Part shown: one piece after another, positions 34,930-45,216 of the stretch
Numbering within the stretch: the stretch's first letter is position 1
Layout: each line of letters opens with the position of its first letter
DNA from: JAOUGY01 sp963825585
GTDB taxonomy: Bacteria; Actinomycetota; Acidimicrobiia; Spongiisociales; ZC4RG35
Direction: 5' to 3'
NCBI GenBank assembly: GCA_963825585.1
Contig: CAWGTX010000002.1
Location: 124,001 to 188,000 of the forward strand
Length of the DNA stretch: 64,000 bases
Position numbers and translations under genes: made by a program
Notes under the pieces: model-generated
Seen by the model: the letters and a program-made list of their open reading frames with translations, nothing else
The model's database searches: none
Told to the model about the DNA's origin: nothing

Positions 34930-35997
34930 GTGTCTCGTAGATCAACCTTTGTCCCCGCTCTCGCCCTCGCCATGATCCTTGCCGCCTGCGGCGAGGGCGG
35001 GGACACCGCCACCGAGACCACCGTCGGCGCCGCCCCGCCGACGACCACCGCCACCGAGACCACCATCGCCGGTTCCAACGACACGACCGTCACCACCGTT
35101 GCCGGTGGAGAGCCGCTGCTGGTGGTGGCAACCACCAGCGTCCTCGGAGACGTGGTGCGTAACATCGTCGGAGACGCCGCCACCGTCGAGGTGATCATGG
35201 GCATCGGCGCCGATCCCCACGACTTCGAAGCCTCGGCCCAGCAGGTGGCCGCCATCCAGGGCGCCGACCTGGTGATCTCCAACGGGCTCGGCCTGGAGGA
35301 AGGCCTCATCGACATCATCGAAACCGTCGAAGCCGAGGGCAAACCCGTGCTCGAGCTGGCCGACATGCTCGACCCGATCCCGTTCGCCGATCCACATGGC
35401 GACGACGAAGGCCACTCCGACGAAGAAGAGGGCCACTCGGACGAAGAAGAGGGCCACTCCGATCACGGTGATGAGGACCCGCACTTCTGGCAGGATCCCG
35501 CCCGCATGGCCGTGGCCGTCGAGCTGATCGCCGACCAGCTCACCGAGCTCGACGGGTCGATCGACTGGCACGCAGGCGCCGATGCCTATGCCGCCGAACT
35601 GGCCGCACTCGACACCGAGATCGAAGGAATGCTGGCTGGGGTCCCCGAGGACCAGCGCAAGATCGTCACCAATCACGAGGCCTTCGGCTACTTCGCCGAC
35701 CGATACGGCTTCGAGGTGATCGGAACCGTCATCCCCGGTGGAAGCACTCTCGCCGAGCCGAGCGCCGCCGATCTGTCGGACCTCGTCGCCGAGATCCAGG
35801 AGGAGGGCGTGACGGCGATCTTCGCCGAGAACACGAACCCTTCCGCCTTGGCGGAGGCCGTGGCAGGTGAGCTGGGGACCGAGATCGAGGTGTACGCGCT
35901 CTACTCCGACTCCCTGGGGGAACCGGGGACGCCCGCCGAGACCTACATCGGGATGATCCGGGCCAACGCCGAGACAGTGGCAACCGCGCTGGGATGA
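34930..35997 (+). CDS. znuA: Zinc ABC transporter substrate-binding lipoprotein
   Basis: A 355-residue cluster A-I solute-binding protein. The lipobox is ILAAC (Cys ~20), then a Thr-rich tether to ~60. The ligand histidines are in GADPHDFEASAQQV, DPHFWQDPARMAVAV and VTNHEAFGYFADRYG, and a final acidic ligand probably lies near the C-terminal lobe. Between lobes is a charged loop of three EGHSDEE-type repeats ending DHGDEDPHFW, the His/Asp/Glu-rich metal-gathering loop seen in ZnuA but not MntA. GTG 34930 is the start. Zur boxes lie 42-99 bases upstream. It delivers zinc to ZnuB/ZnuC. Confidence 0.93.
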   Translation: MSRRSTFVPALALAMILAACGEGGDTATETTVGAAPPTTTATETTIAGSNDTTVTTVAGGEPLLVVATTSVLGDVVRNIVGDAATVEVIMGIGADPHDFEASAQQVAAIQGADLVISNGLGLEEGLIDIIETVEAEGKPVLELADMLDPIPFADPHGDDEGHSDEEEGHSDEEEGHSDHGDEDPHFWQDPARMAVAVELIADQLTELDGSIDWHAGADAYAAELAALDTEIEGMLAGVPEDQRKIVTNHEAFGYFADRYGFEVIGTVIPGGSTLAEPSAADLSDLVAEIQEEGVTAIFAENTNPSALAEAVAGELGTEIEVYALYSDSLGEPGTPAETYIGMIRANAETVATALG

Positions 35998-36025
35998 CGG
36001 CCTCCGCCGTCGTATCGTCGCTCCC

Positions 36026-36844
36026 ATGACCTGGTTCACCGAGGCGTTCGCACTCTCGTTCATGCAGCGCGCCCTCATCGCCGGGATCCTCGCCGCCATC
36101 ATCGCGGCGCTGGTCGGGACCTGGGTGGTGCTCCGCGGCCTGAGCTTCATGGGCGACGCCCTCGCCCACGGCGTGCTGCCGGGAATCGCCCTCGGAGTGG
36201 TGCTGGGGTTCAACCTGACGTTGGGGGCCGTGCTGTCCGCACTGGCAATGGTCGCCGGCATCAACCTCGTCCACCGCTTCTCCCGTCTGGGCGAGGACAC
36301 CGGCATCGGGTTGCTGTTCGTGGGGATGCTGGCGATGGGCGTTGTGATCATCTCGCGCTCGGACAGCTACTCGGGCAGCCTCACTGGAATCCTGTTCGGC
36401 GATGCCCTCGGCGTCACCGCCACCGACGTGTGGGTGCTGGCGGGCGCAGCACTCGTCTCACTGATCGCCACCGCCGTGTTGTACCGGGCGTTCCTGTCGT
36501 TGGCCTTCAACGAACAGAAGGCGCAGATGCTCGGACTCCACCCCAAGCTGGCCCACGCCGCCATGCTGGCGCTCGTGACCATGGCGGTGGTGGCGTCGTT
36601 TCGCACGGTCGGCACCCTGCTGGTGTTCGGTCTCCTGGTGGCGCCGCCCGCCACTGCCGCCCTGATCGCCAGAAGGGTCCCGGTGATGATGGCCGCAGCT
36701 GCCCTACTGGGAGCCGTCTCCGTGTTGGCCGGACTGCTCATCTCGTTCCACGCAAACACCGCCGCCAGCGCCACGGTGGCCGCCACGTCGGTGGCCATCT
36801 TCTTCGTGGTGATGGCGGGCAAGGCGGTCACGGGAAGGACGTGA
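36026..36844 (+). CDS. znuB: Zinc ABC transporter permease
   Basis: A 272-residue membrane protein of the ABC-3 family with about eight helices. Family landmarks include RALIAGILAAIIAALVGTWV near the N-terminus, the GDALAHGVLPGIALG motif, GILFGDALGVT and FGLLVAPPATAALIARRV. It begins 28 bases after the znuA stop and is surely co-transcribed with it under the Zur boxes. With ZnuA and the divergently encoded ZnuC it makes a complete high-affinity zinc importer. Confidence 0.93.
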   Translation: MTWFTEAFALSFMQRALIAGILAAIIAALVGTWVVLRGLSFMGDALAHGVLPGIALGVVLGFNLTLGAVLSALAMVAGINLVHRFSRLGEDTGIGLLFVGMLAMGVVIISRSDSYSGSLTGILFGDALGVTATDVWVLAGAALVSLIATAVLYRAFLSLAFNEQKAQMLGLHPKLAHAAMLALVTMAVVASFRTVGTLLVFGLLVAPPATAALIARRVPVMMAAAALLGAVSVLAGLLISFHANTAASATVAATSVAIFFVVMAGKAVTGRT

Positions 36845-36879
36845 GCTCGAGTCTCGTGCCCCACGTCGATGCTCGGTGC

Positions 36880-36996
36880 ATGATCGAGGGGAACCTCGAG
36901 GCGTGCCTCGAGCGAGGCCACCACGGCATCGGTGATCGACTCGCCCGTCAGCGCAGCGAGATCCCCGGCCAATCCTCAGGGGCACCGCAGGCTCAC
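36880..36996 (-). pseudogene. Possible remnant of a VapB-type antitoxin gene
   Basis: On the minus strand a frame reads GDLAALTGESITDAVVASLE and continues ARLEVP. This is the hallmark of the VapB/Rv0623-type antitoxin N-terminal domain (LARELAALTGESLTEAV...LRERL). Six codons upstream, in the same frame, a GTG at 36994-36996 overlaps the stop of the neighbouring gene, but TGA interrupts after VSLRCP and the expected N-terminal strand is missing. No stop closes the frame before it runs antisense into znuB, and no VapC toxin is present. A decayed fragment is inferred from one short motif. Confidence 0.3.
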
Positions 36997-37700
36997 ATGA
37001 CCAACTCCGCCCAAGCCACGAAACAGACCCAGCAGGTCGCACCGCCGGCCACGCCGTAGGCGAGCCGGCGGACTGTGCCGAGGGGCCGGACCCTGGCACC
37101 GTGGAGCCGGGACGGGTCGATGAGCAGCAGCCCGAGGGCGCCGTTGTAGATGGCGTAGCTCGCCACGTAGAAGGCGATCACGATCGGCGCCAACAGCGGA
37201 GCACCCACCAGATAGGCGGTTCCGACCGTCAACGTCTCGTACCAGGTCATGATGCCGGCCACGAAGAAAAGACTGCGAGCATCCAGCCCGTAGCGACGAA
37301 TCATCCACAGTGTGAACAGTGATGCCGGGACGATGTAGCCGGGCAGCAGCAGAAACGACGTCCGGGTGTCCTCCGCCAGTCCGCCCAGACTGCCCTCTCC
37401 CCCGGTCGACAACGTCAGCTCGTAGAGGACCGCCGCCACCCAGGTCATGACCAGATAGGCGAACGAACCCACCGCCGACGACGGTCGCCAGAGCTTCCAC
37501 CGGGACCTGGCCGTCCACGCCACCAGGTAGCCGCCGAACAGCACCGGGCCCAGCCACCACAAGGCACTCGTGTCCTCCTGGCGTTCGAGGAGTGGCGCCC
37601 ACGACATGAGGAATGCGAGAGCCGTCCACGGGACAGGTCCACCGAGCAACGCTCGCACTCGTCTGGCTGTCGTGTGCTCGCGATCGAAGAGTGTCACCAT
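36993..37700 (-). CDS. Polytopic membrane protein, candidate Zur-regulated gene
   Basis: A 235-residue protein with about seven hydrophobic segments, for example TALAFLMSWAPLL, SALWWLGPVLFGGYLVAW, VGSFAYLVMTWVAAVLYELT, SFLLLPGYIVPASLFTLWMI and APIVIAFYVASYAIYNGALG. It ends in CWVCFVAWAELVM. No family is recognised. ATG 37698-37700 is chosen because upstream codons contain no hydrophobic or conserved sequence; the open frame extends to 37889 through the probable promoter. A Zur-type box at 37825-37839 lies in that region, so a role in zinc homeostasis is inferred from regulation only. Confidence 0.6.
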   Translation of the reverse strand: MVTLFDREHTTARRVRALLGGPVPWTALAFLMSWAPLLERQEDTSALWWLGPVLFGGYLVAWTARSRWKLWRPSSAVGSFAYLVMTWVAAVLYELTLSTGGEGSLGGLAEDTRTSFLLLPGYIVPASLFTLWMIRRYGLDARSLFFVAGIMTWYETLTVGTAYLVGAPLLAPIVIAFYVASYAIYNGALGLLLIDPSRLHGARVRPLGTVRRLAYGVAGGATCWVCFVAWAELVM

Positions 37701-37824
37701 GGCGAAGAGGTTCGCCTCTGTGGATGAGAGGACGATGAGCGCGCTCTGAGCTGACGATGTGAACCGGTCCCGGTTCAGGAGCGAGGCAGACGGAGGGTGA
37801 AAAACCCGGTGCGGTCGTCCCGGT

Positions 37825-37839
37825 CGATAATCATTCTCA
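37825..37839. promoter_or_regulatory. Zur-type operator upstream of the membrane gene
   Basis: CGATAATCATTCTCA has 7-1-7 symmetry (TGAGAAT-G-ATTATCG on the other strand) and shares 12 of 15 bases with TGGTAATCTTTCTCA in front of znuA. It overlaps the stop codon of the BtuF-like gene and lies 125 bases before the membrane gene start. Confidence 0.6.
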
Positions 37840-38655
37840 ATATTGGGTGTGCGATACCCAGCCGCTGATGATGGCATGAACGGCATCAAGCCCGGCGGTC
37901 AAGGCGGCCGGGCCTGGCTGGAGGATGATCTCTGCCCGGATCTCGTGCGCCGTTCGGGACCGAACCGGCTCCAGGGCATCCCATCCCGGGCGCGCCCACA
38001 CTCGGTCGGGTTGGTACTTCTTGCCACACCACGAGGCGAGCAGCAGCTCGGGGTCCCGGCGCACCACCTCCATCGGGTCGACGATGATCCGGTCCTTCGC
38101 CAACCCCGACATCGCCTCGGCGCCGAACACGTCGATGCCCCCGGCCGCCTCGATGACCTCGGAGACCCAGGCGATCCCGCTGATCATCGGTTCGTCCCAC
38201 TCCTCGAAGTACACGCGGGGCCGACGCAGGAGATCCGCCGCCGAAGCCCTCACCTCATCCACGTGCCGCTCGAGATCGGTTGCCCAGTCGGCGGCGTCCT
38301 CGGCACGGCCCACCATGGCGCCCAATCGGCGGACATAACCCAGGATGCCGTCGATGCTCCGGTGGTTCGAGATCCACACCTCCATGCCCGCTCTGATCAG
38401 GTCGCGGGCGATGTCGGCCTGGATGTCGGAGAACCCGATCACCAGATCCGGATCCAACCCGATGATCCTGTCCACACTCGCACTGGTGAACGCCGAAACC
38501 CTCGGCTTCTCCCGCCGCGCCCGGGCGGGCCGCTTCGTGAACTGCGAGATCCCCACGATCCGATCCTGCTCACCCAGGTGGTACAGCACCTCGGTCGGCT
38601 CCTCGGTGAGACAGACGATGCGCTCGGGATAGCCAGACGCGCGCACAGAGGACAT
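37837..38655 (-). CDS. BtuF/TroA-like helical-backbone metal receptor domain protein, no signal peptide
   Basis: This 272-residue protein has the fold signatures of cobalamin/siderophore-binding proteins: RIVCLTEEPTEVLYHLGEQD at the start, VSAFTSASVDRIIGLDPDLV, a long central helix and RPRVYFEEWDEPMISGIAWV. The TEE-x-E-VL-x-LG and DPDLVIGFSDIQADI motifs are typical of the group. No signal peptide or lipobox is seen, so it may act in the cytoplasm or use an unrecognised route. No ABC permease or ATPase adjoins it. It reads into the Zur box of the next gene, and its own upstream region shows no such site. Confidence 0.7.
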   Translation of the reverse strand: MSSVRASGYPERIVCLTEEPTEVLYHLGEQDRIVGISQFTKRPARARREKPRVSAFTSASVDRIIGLDPDLVIGFSDIQADIARDLIRAGMEVWISNHRSIDGILGYVRRLGAMVGRAEDAADWATDLERHVDEVRASAADLLRRPRVYFEEWDEPMISGIAWVSEVIEAAGGIDVFGAEAMSGLAKDRIIVDPMEVVRRDPELLLASWCGKKYQPDRVWARPGWDALEPVRSRTAHEIRAEIILQPGPAALTAGLDAVHAIISGWVSHTQY

Positions 38656-38852
38656 GGCGCGAGAGTAGAGCGGAGGATCACGTCCGACGCAACACGCCCG
38701 AACGCGTTCTGGCTGACAGCTGGCAGCTGGCCGCTTCTCGCTATGGAGCGATCACCGCTCCTCCCTCGTACACAAGGTAAATGTTCGTTGGTTTCGTAGA
38801 GCCCGAGGAGTCCCGTTGGGGCCGTCGGTCCCCCACCGTCGTGCATGTTTGA

Positions 38853-38883
38853 CGAAGCGCCGGGGCACTGCCCCGGCGCTTCG
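38853..38883 (-). terminator. Hairpin terminator after the serine protease gene
   Basis: CGAAGCGCCGGGGC and GCCCCGGCGCTTCG form a 14-bp perfect stem around ACT, 26 bases beyond the stop of the minus-strand protease. Confidence 0.75.
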
Positions 38884-38908
38884 ATTCGATCATGCCTCCC
38901 GTTGACTT

Positions 38909-39721
38909 CTAAGGCAGGAAGGTGGAGATCCAGTCGAGTTCAACATCGCGATCGATGCGGAAGGCGCCACCGATGCCGGCGCAGTTCGAGTTGAGGGCGA
39001 ACGAGTTGACCCCGACGATGACATCGGTGCCTTCGAGCAGCATCGGGCCACCGGAATCACCGAAGCAGGTACCGCCATGTTTGGCGTCACCGCTCACGAT
39101 CATCGAGTTGGTGGGGGGCAGTGGACCCAGGTCGATGTTGCCGATCCCGGCGACACCGTTCGTGTCGACCACGAACAGGCCCGCCTGGTAACGAACCAGA
39201 TCTGCCTGCAGCGTCGGCTTGACCGCCTGCAGCCCGTAACCGACCGCACGGACGTTGGCCGACTTCCGGCCCGGCTTCAAGGTGTCCACCACCCCGACAG
39301 CAGGCAGTTCGGCGTACTCCGAGAGATCCACCGGCTCGTCAAGGACGACCACACCCAGGTCGTACAGGTAGAAGGCCTCGTCCACGTAGTACGGATGGCT
39401 GTACGGAGTGCCGTTCACCGAGAATCCGGGGTCCCCGAACGGGTATCCGTTCTGTGGCCGCTCCGCCGCCACATCAGAGGCGAACCAGATGGTCGCCGAA
39501 TCAGCCCCGAACGTGCAGTGGCCGGCAGTCACGTACAGGGTCGGTGCGATCAACGCACCACTGCAGCGCCACTGCGGAGCGCCGTCGATGTCGGCCACCA
39601 TCAGACCCACGTAGGGGTGATCATCGCCGTCGAGCTCACCACCACGGGTGATGCCGAACGCCGGCAGGGCCGTCGCCGTCAACATGGCGACCACGAATAC
39701 GAGAAGCAGATTCCGCTTCAT
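38909..39721 (-). CDS. Secreted trypsin-like serine protease (family S1)
   Basis: A 270-residue exported protease. Signal peptide MKRNLLLVFVVAMLTATALP is followed by ITRGGELDGDDHPYVGLM at the mature N-terminus. The triad is visible: His in VTAGHC (~71), Asp in FYLYDLGVVVLDEP and Ser in GGTCFGDSGGP. Cysteine pairs near His and Ser match the family disulfides. The ATG at 39719-39721 is preferred over upstream codons because GGGAGAA precedes it and the signal peptide begins there. Substrates are unknown; the S1 pocket residue cannot be assigned with confidence by eye. Single gene, closed by a strong hairpin. Confidence 0.92.
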   Translation of the reverse strand: MKRNLLLVFVVAMLTATALPAFGITRGGELDGDDHPYVGLMVADIDGAPQWRCSGALIAPTLYVTAGHCTFGADSATIWFASDVAAERPQNGYPFGDPGFSVNGTPYSHPYYVDEAFYLYDLGVVVLDEPVDLSEYAELPAVGVVDTLKPGRKSANVRAVGYGLQAVKPTLQADLVRYQAGLFVVDTNGVAGIGNIDLGPLPPTNSMIVSGDAKHGGTCFGDSGGPMLLEGTDVIVGVNSFALNSNCAGIGGAFRIDRDVELDWISTFLP

Positions 39722-39861
39722 GAGTTCTCCCAACACTCCTGGTGCACGCCGGTACGGCGCACACTCCCGAGTTCCGACCGTAGTCCCGTCGATGCGCTCA
39801 TGCCGGCCGGATCCGGGTTTGCCGCGCACTTCTCGACGTTTTGGGAATATGACAATAGGGG

Positions 39862-39868
39862 ACTCAAG
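39862..39868 (+). promoter_or_regulatory. HAIR half-site upstream of dnaK
   Basis: ACTCAAG matches one arm of the HspR-associated inverted repeat exactly; the other arm, seven bases upstream, is poor (TATGACA, three matches). It lies 124 bases before the dnaK start. Confidence 0.35.
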
Positions 39869-39991
39869 TTCTACGATACGAAGCCGATCACATCGCTAGA
39901 ATCACCGTAGAACGTGAACCCGCCTCCACCGAGCGCGGCGGACCAACGAGACGTACCCCAGATACCCACCAGATCCAGCGGAGGAACCCCC

Positions 39992-41838
<1,847 letters not shown>

Positions 41839-41842
<4 letters not shown>

Positions 41843-42414
41843 GCGACGAGCTGACCGATATCGAGATCGTGGAGGGTGAGGTCATCGAAACCGATGGCCC
41901 GGCCGACCCGGCTGCCCTCGGCATCGACCTGCCCGCCGACAAGGACGAGGCGATCCGATTGCTGCTCGAAGAGCTGCGCACCGCCCGAGCGGAAGCATCG
42001 TCGTACCTCGACGATCTCCGCCGGGTGGCGGCGGACTTCGACAACTTCCGCAAGCGGGCCACCCGGGAACAGCATGTCACGGTGGAGCGGGCATCGGAGC
42101 GGGTGCTGGCGGCGATGCTGCCGGTGCTCGACAGCTTCGATGCGGCGCTCCAGATCAGTCCCACCACCGACACGGAGGAGAAGCTGCTGGGAGGTATGCG
42201 CAGCACCCACTCCCAGCTCATGGATGCACTCGCCAAGGAAGGACTCGAGAGCGTTCCGTCGTGGGGCGAGCCGTTCGACCCCGAGATCCACGAGGCGGTC
42301 CTGTCGAGCGGCGACGGCTCCAAGCTGACGGTGTCCCAGGAGCTGCGCCGTGGCTACCGCCTCAAGGGCAGGGTGCTGCGGGCGGCGCTGGTGGGGCTGG
42401 AGGCGTCTGACTGA
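41839..42414 (+). CDS. grpE: Nucleotide exchange factor GrpE
   Basis: This 191-residue co-chaperone releases ADP from DnaK. An acidic N-terminus leads to the long dimerising coiled coil (LLLEELRTARAEASSYLDDL, RRVAADFDNFRKRATREQ). The beta-domain contains HEAVLSSGDG and the family end RGYRLKGRVLRAALV. The length is normal. The start codon overlaps the dnaK stop and the stop overlaps the dnaJ ATG by one base, so the three are translated as a unit. Confidence 0.95.
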
Positions 42415-43574
42415 TGAACCGCGACTGGGTGGACAAGGACTTCTACAAGATGCTCGGCGTGTCGAACGATGCTTCCGTCGAGGAGATCAAGCGCGCCTAC
42501 CGCAAGCTCGCTCAGGAGAACCACCCGGACGCCAACCCCGGAGACAACAGCGCCGAGGAGCGCTTCAAACAGATCTCCGAGGCCTATGCCGTCCTCGGCA
42601 ACGCCGAGAAGAAGAAGGAATACGACGAAGTCCGCAGGCTGGTGGCGTCGGGCGGATTCGGAGGCTTCGATCCCGGCGGCGGGCCGGGTGGCCCCGGTGG
42701 GTTCGGCGGATTCGGTGGGCAGGGAGTCCGGGTGGAAGACCTGAGCGACCTGCTGGGTGGGTTCGGCGGATTCGGTGACGTGTTCGGCGGCAGGACGGGC
42801 GGCGGCGGTGCCAGGAGGCAGGCACCGCGGCAGGGAGCCAACACAACCACCGAACTGCATCTCTCCTTCACCGATGCCGTCAGCGGCGTCACCACCTCGG
42901 TATCGGTTCGGGGCGAATCCGAATGCTCCCGCTGTGGCGGGGCCGGGTCGGAGCCCGGAACCAGCGCCAAGACCTGTCCGACCTGCCGCGGCGCAGGGAC
43001 GGTCGCCCAGAACCAGGGCTTCTTCAGCTTCGCCTCCCAATGCCCGCAGTGTCACGGCCAGGGCCGCATCATCGAAACTCCCTGCACAACGTGCAAAGGG
43101 TCGGGACGGACGCTGCGAACCCGGACCATCAAGGTGAAAGTGCCGCCGGGCGTCAAGGACGGCGCCACCATCCGCCTGCGCGGCAAGGGCGCTCCCGGCT
43201 CCGGCGGCGGCCCACCGGGGGATCTCCTCGTCCTGGTCCACGTCGACCGCCACGAGGTCTTCGGCCGTGCCGGCGACGACCTCACCGTGACGGTCCCCGT
43301 GACCTACTCGGAGGCGGCCCTCGGCACCAAGATCGAGGTGCCGACCCTCGACGGCAGCGTCACGCTCAAGGTGCCGGCCGGCACCCAGAGCGGCAAGACC
43401 TTCCGGGTCCGGGGCAAGGGCATCGCCGGCGCCCGCGGCAAGCCGGGTGACCTGCTCGTCCGGATCGAGGTCGTGGTGCCCAAGAAGGTCTCCCGCGACG
43501 AGAAGAAGCTGCTCGAACAACTCGCCGCCTATCAGGACGATGACGTCCGCGCCCATCTGAAGGTGACTCCATGA
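42414..43574 (+). CDS. dnaJ: Chaperone protein DnaJ
   Basis: A 386-residue type I DnaJ (Hsp40). The J domain (1-~70) includes HPD in ENHPDANPG. A Gly/Phe-rich linker (~80-125) is followed by four zinc-binding motifs: CSRCGGAG, CPTCRGAG, CPQCHGQG and CTTCKGSG. The C-terminal substrate-binding domains contain VKVPPGVKDGATIRLRGKG and the matching second-domain stretch. It delivers unfolded clients to DnaK and stimulates ATP hydrolysis. The gene overlaps grpE by one base and precedes hspR by 28 bases. Confidence 0.97.
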   Translation: MNRDWVDKDFYKMLGVSNDASVEEIKRAYRKLAQENHPDANPGDNSAEERFKQISEAYAVLGNAEKKKEYDEVRRLVASGGFGGFDPGGGPGGPGGFGGFGGQGVRVEDLSDLLGGFGGFGDVFGGRTGGGGARRQAPRQGANTTTELHLSFTDAVSGVTTSVSVRGESECSRCGGAGSEPGTSAKTCPTCRGAGTVAQNQGFFSFASQCPQCHGQGRIIETPCTTCKGSGRTLRTRTIKVKVPPGVKDGATIRLRGKGAPGSGGGPPGDLLVLVHVDRHEVFGRAGDDLTVTVPVTYSEAALGTKIEVPTLDGSVTLKVPAGTQSGKTFRVRGKGIAGARGKPGDLLVRIEVVVPKKVSRDEKKLLEQLAAYQDDDVRAHLKVTP

Positions 43575-43602
43575 CCACATGTGACCGATCGCGGAGCGTG
43601 CC

Positions 43603-43998
43603 ATGAACCGTCGTGAACATGCCGTGTTCGTCATCTCGGTGGCCGCAGAGCTGGCCGGGATGCATCCCCAGACCCTGCGCATCTACGAACGCAAGGGTCT
43701 CATCGAGCCCTTCCGTACCCCGGGTGGAACCCGGCGGTACTCCCAGGAGGACATCGATCGACTGACGCTCATCCAGGAGCTCACCGAACAGGGCCTCAAC
43801 CTCGAGGGTGTGAGACGGGTGATGGAGATGCAGCTCGAGATCGAACGCCTCAAGGGCCAGGTCGAAGCGCTCCACGAGGAGCTCTCCCGCACCCGGTCCG
43901 ACATGGTTCAACAGGTCGACCAGGTCCACCGGTCGTACCGGCGCGAGATCGTGTTGCGCTCAGAGGTGCTGCCCGAGGTACGGCGCGATCGGCGCTGA
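43603..43998 (+). CDS. hspR: Heat-shock repressor HspR, MerR-type
   Basis: A 131-residue MerR-family DNA-binding protein. The helix-turn-helix and wing are VFVISVAAELAGMHPQTLRI, then YERKGLIEPFRTPGGTRRYS, followed by EDIDRLTLIQELTEQGLNLE and a C-terminal coiled coil. The isoleucine-serine-VAAELAGMHPQTLR start is that of actinobacterial HspR, which uses DnaK as co-repressor and binds HAIR sites. As last gene of the dnaK operon it closes a feedback loop. Likely targets here are the operon itself, clpB and the hsp20 gene at 3844, where the best HAIR is seen. Confidence 0.95.
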   Translation: MNRREHAVFVISVAAELAGMHPQTLRIYERKGLIEPFRTPGGTRRYSQEDIDRLTLIQELTEQGLNLEGVRRVMEMQLEIERLKGQVEALHEELSRTRSDMVQQVDQVHRSYRREIVLRSEVLPEVRRDRR

Positions 43999-44060
43999 TC
44001 GGCGACATTTCCCGGCCGACCTCTGGTGGCACCGTTCGAGCCCACTACCCTTTCAGCACC

Positions 44061-44357
44061 ATGACCACCGAAACCGCCGCCCGCACCTACACCGGTATCG
44101 CCCGGATCCTCGACCGGAACGGGATGCTGATCGACGTCGGCAAGGCAGAGCTCACCGAAGACGTGGAGCACGGAACCTGGGGCGGCACCCTGTCGGTGTT
44201 CAAGGGCTCCAGCGTCGAGAGCAAGCTCATCACGGGTCTGCTCGAACTGGCGGAGGGTCGGCGGTCACTCGCAACGGTGGGCCCGAAGACGGCCGATCTG
44301 GCCAACGACCTCATCGCAGTCGCCGTGAACGGCGTCGATCGCAGCATTCCGTTCTAG
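44061..44357 (+). CDS. Small conserved-looking protein of unknown function
   Basis: A 98-residue protein starting ATG 44061. The sequence alternates beta-strand and helix patterns: TYTGIARILDRNGMLIDVGK, WGGTLSVFKGSSVESKLITG, then LIAVAVNGVDRSIPF. No signal peptide, membrane helix or known motif is seen. It follows hspR by 62 bases on the same strand, after a short AT-richer stretch, and could be a separate transcript. Coding status rests on codon-like composition and a clean start-stop frame. Function unknown. Confidence 0.55.
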   Translation: MTTETAARTYTGIARILDRNGMLIDVGKAELTEDVEHGTWGGTLSVFKGSSVESKLITGLLELAEGRRSLATVGPKTADLANDLIAVAVNGVDRSIPF

Positions 44358-44378
44358 CCAGTAGCCAGCAGCTTCCTC

Positions 44379-45170
44379 CTACAGCTCTGTCCTCACTTCC
44401 CACAGCTCCGGGAAAAAGGTGAAGTCGAGCGCCTGCTTGAGATAGCCCATGCCGGAGGTGCCGCCGCTGCCGGGTTTGTGGCCGATGATTCGGTGGACGG
44501 TCTTGTAGTGCTCGAACCGCCACCGACTGAAGGCGTGTTCGAGATCGACCAACTTCTCGGCGAGCTCGTAGAGATCCCAGTAGGTGTCGACATCCCGGTA
44601 CACAGCCAGCCACGCCTCGGTGACGGCCGGGTGCGGCTCGTGCTGGGTGGCCCATTCCCTGTCGACGAGATCCGAGGGTATGTCGAGGCCACGCCGCGAG
44701 AGCAGGATCACGGCGTCGTCGTAGAGACTCGGCTGGGCGAGCACCCTGAGCAGATGGGCCCGCTCGCCGGGACCGTGGGATTCGAGGGAACGGTCGTCGC
44801 GCCTACCCAGCAGGAACTCGATCGTTCGGTACTGCATCGACTGGAACCCCGAGGCCCGGCCGAAGACGTGACGGAACTCGAGATAATCGGAGGGCGTCAT
44901 CGTCGACAGCACCTCCCAGGATTCGATGAGCACGTGCTGGATCCGGGCGACCCGGGCGAGCGCCTTGAAAGCCGGCCCCAGGTCTTCGGCCGATATGGCA
45001 CGCTTGGCGTACTCCAACTCGTGGATCACGAGCTTCAGCCACAGCTCAGTGGCCTGGTGGATGACGATGAACAGGGTCTCGTCGTGGTGATCCGACAGCG
45101 GTTCCTGGGCGTCGAGGATCTTGTCGAGCCGCAGATAGTCGCCGTAGTCGTCGACGGTGCGCGAGGTCAT
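44379..45170 (-). CDS. kynA: Tryptophan 2,3-dioxygenase
   Basis: This 263-residue heme dioxygenase opens the indole ring of L-tryptophan to N-formylkynurenine. The N-terminal YGDYLRLDKILDAQEPLSD and the substrate-site HHDETLFIVIHQATELWLKL are characteristic. Helices with FGRASGFQSMQYRTIEFLLG follow, and the heme-ligand region is RFEHYKTVHRIIGHKPGSGG, then TSGMGYLK. The length is slightly shorter than that of animal enzymes but normal for bacteria. Kynureninase is encoded 1 kb away on the same strand with two unrelated genes between. A kynurenine formamidase is not seen in the window. Confidence 0.95.
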   Translation of the reverse strand: MTSRTVDDYGDYLRLDKILDAQEPLSDHHDETLFIVIHQATELWLKLVIHELEYAKRAISAEDLGPAFKALARVARIQHVLIESWEVLSTMTPSDYLEFRHVFGRASGFQSMQYRTIEFLLGRRDDRSLESHGPGERAHLLRVLAQPSLYDDAVILLSRRGLDIPSDLVDREWATQHEPHPAVTEAWLAVYRDVDTYWDLYELAEKLVDLEHAFSRWRFEHYKTVHRIIGHKPGSGGTSGMGYLKQALDFTFFPELWEVRTEL

Positions 45171-45216
45171 GAACCCATGCTGGCAGACCGGTGACGCAGA
45201 TGGCGCCGGGCGGAGC

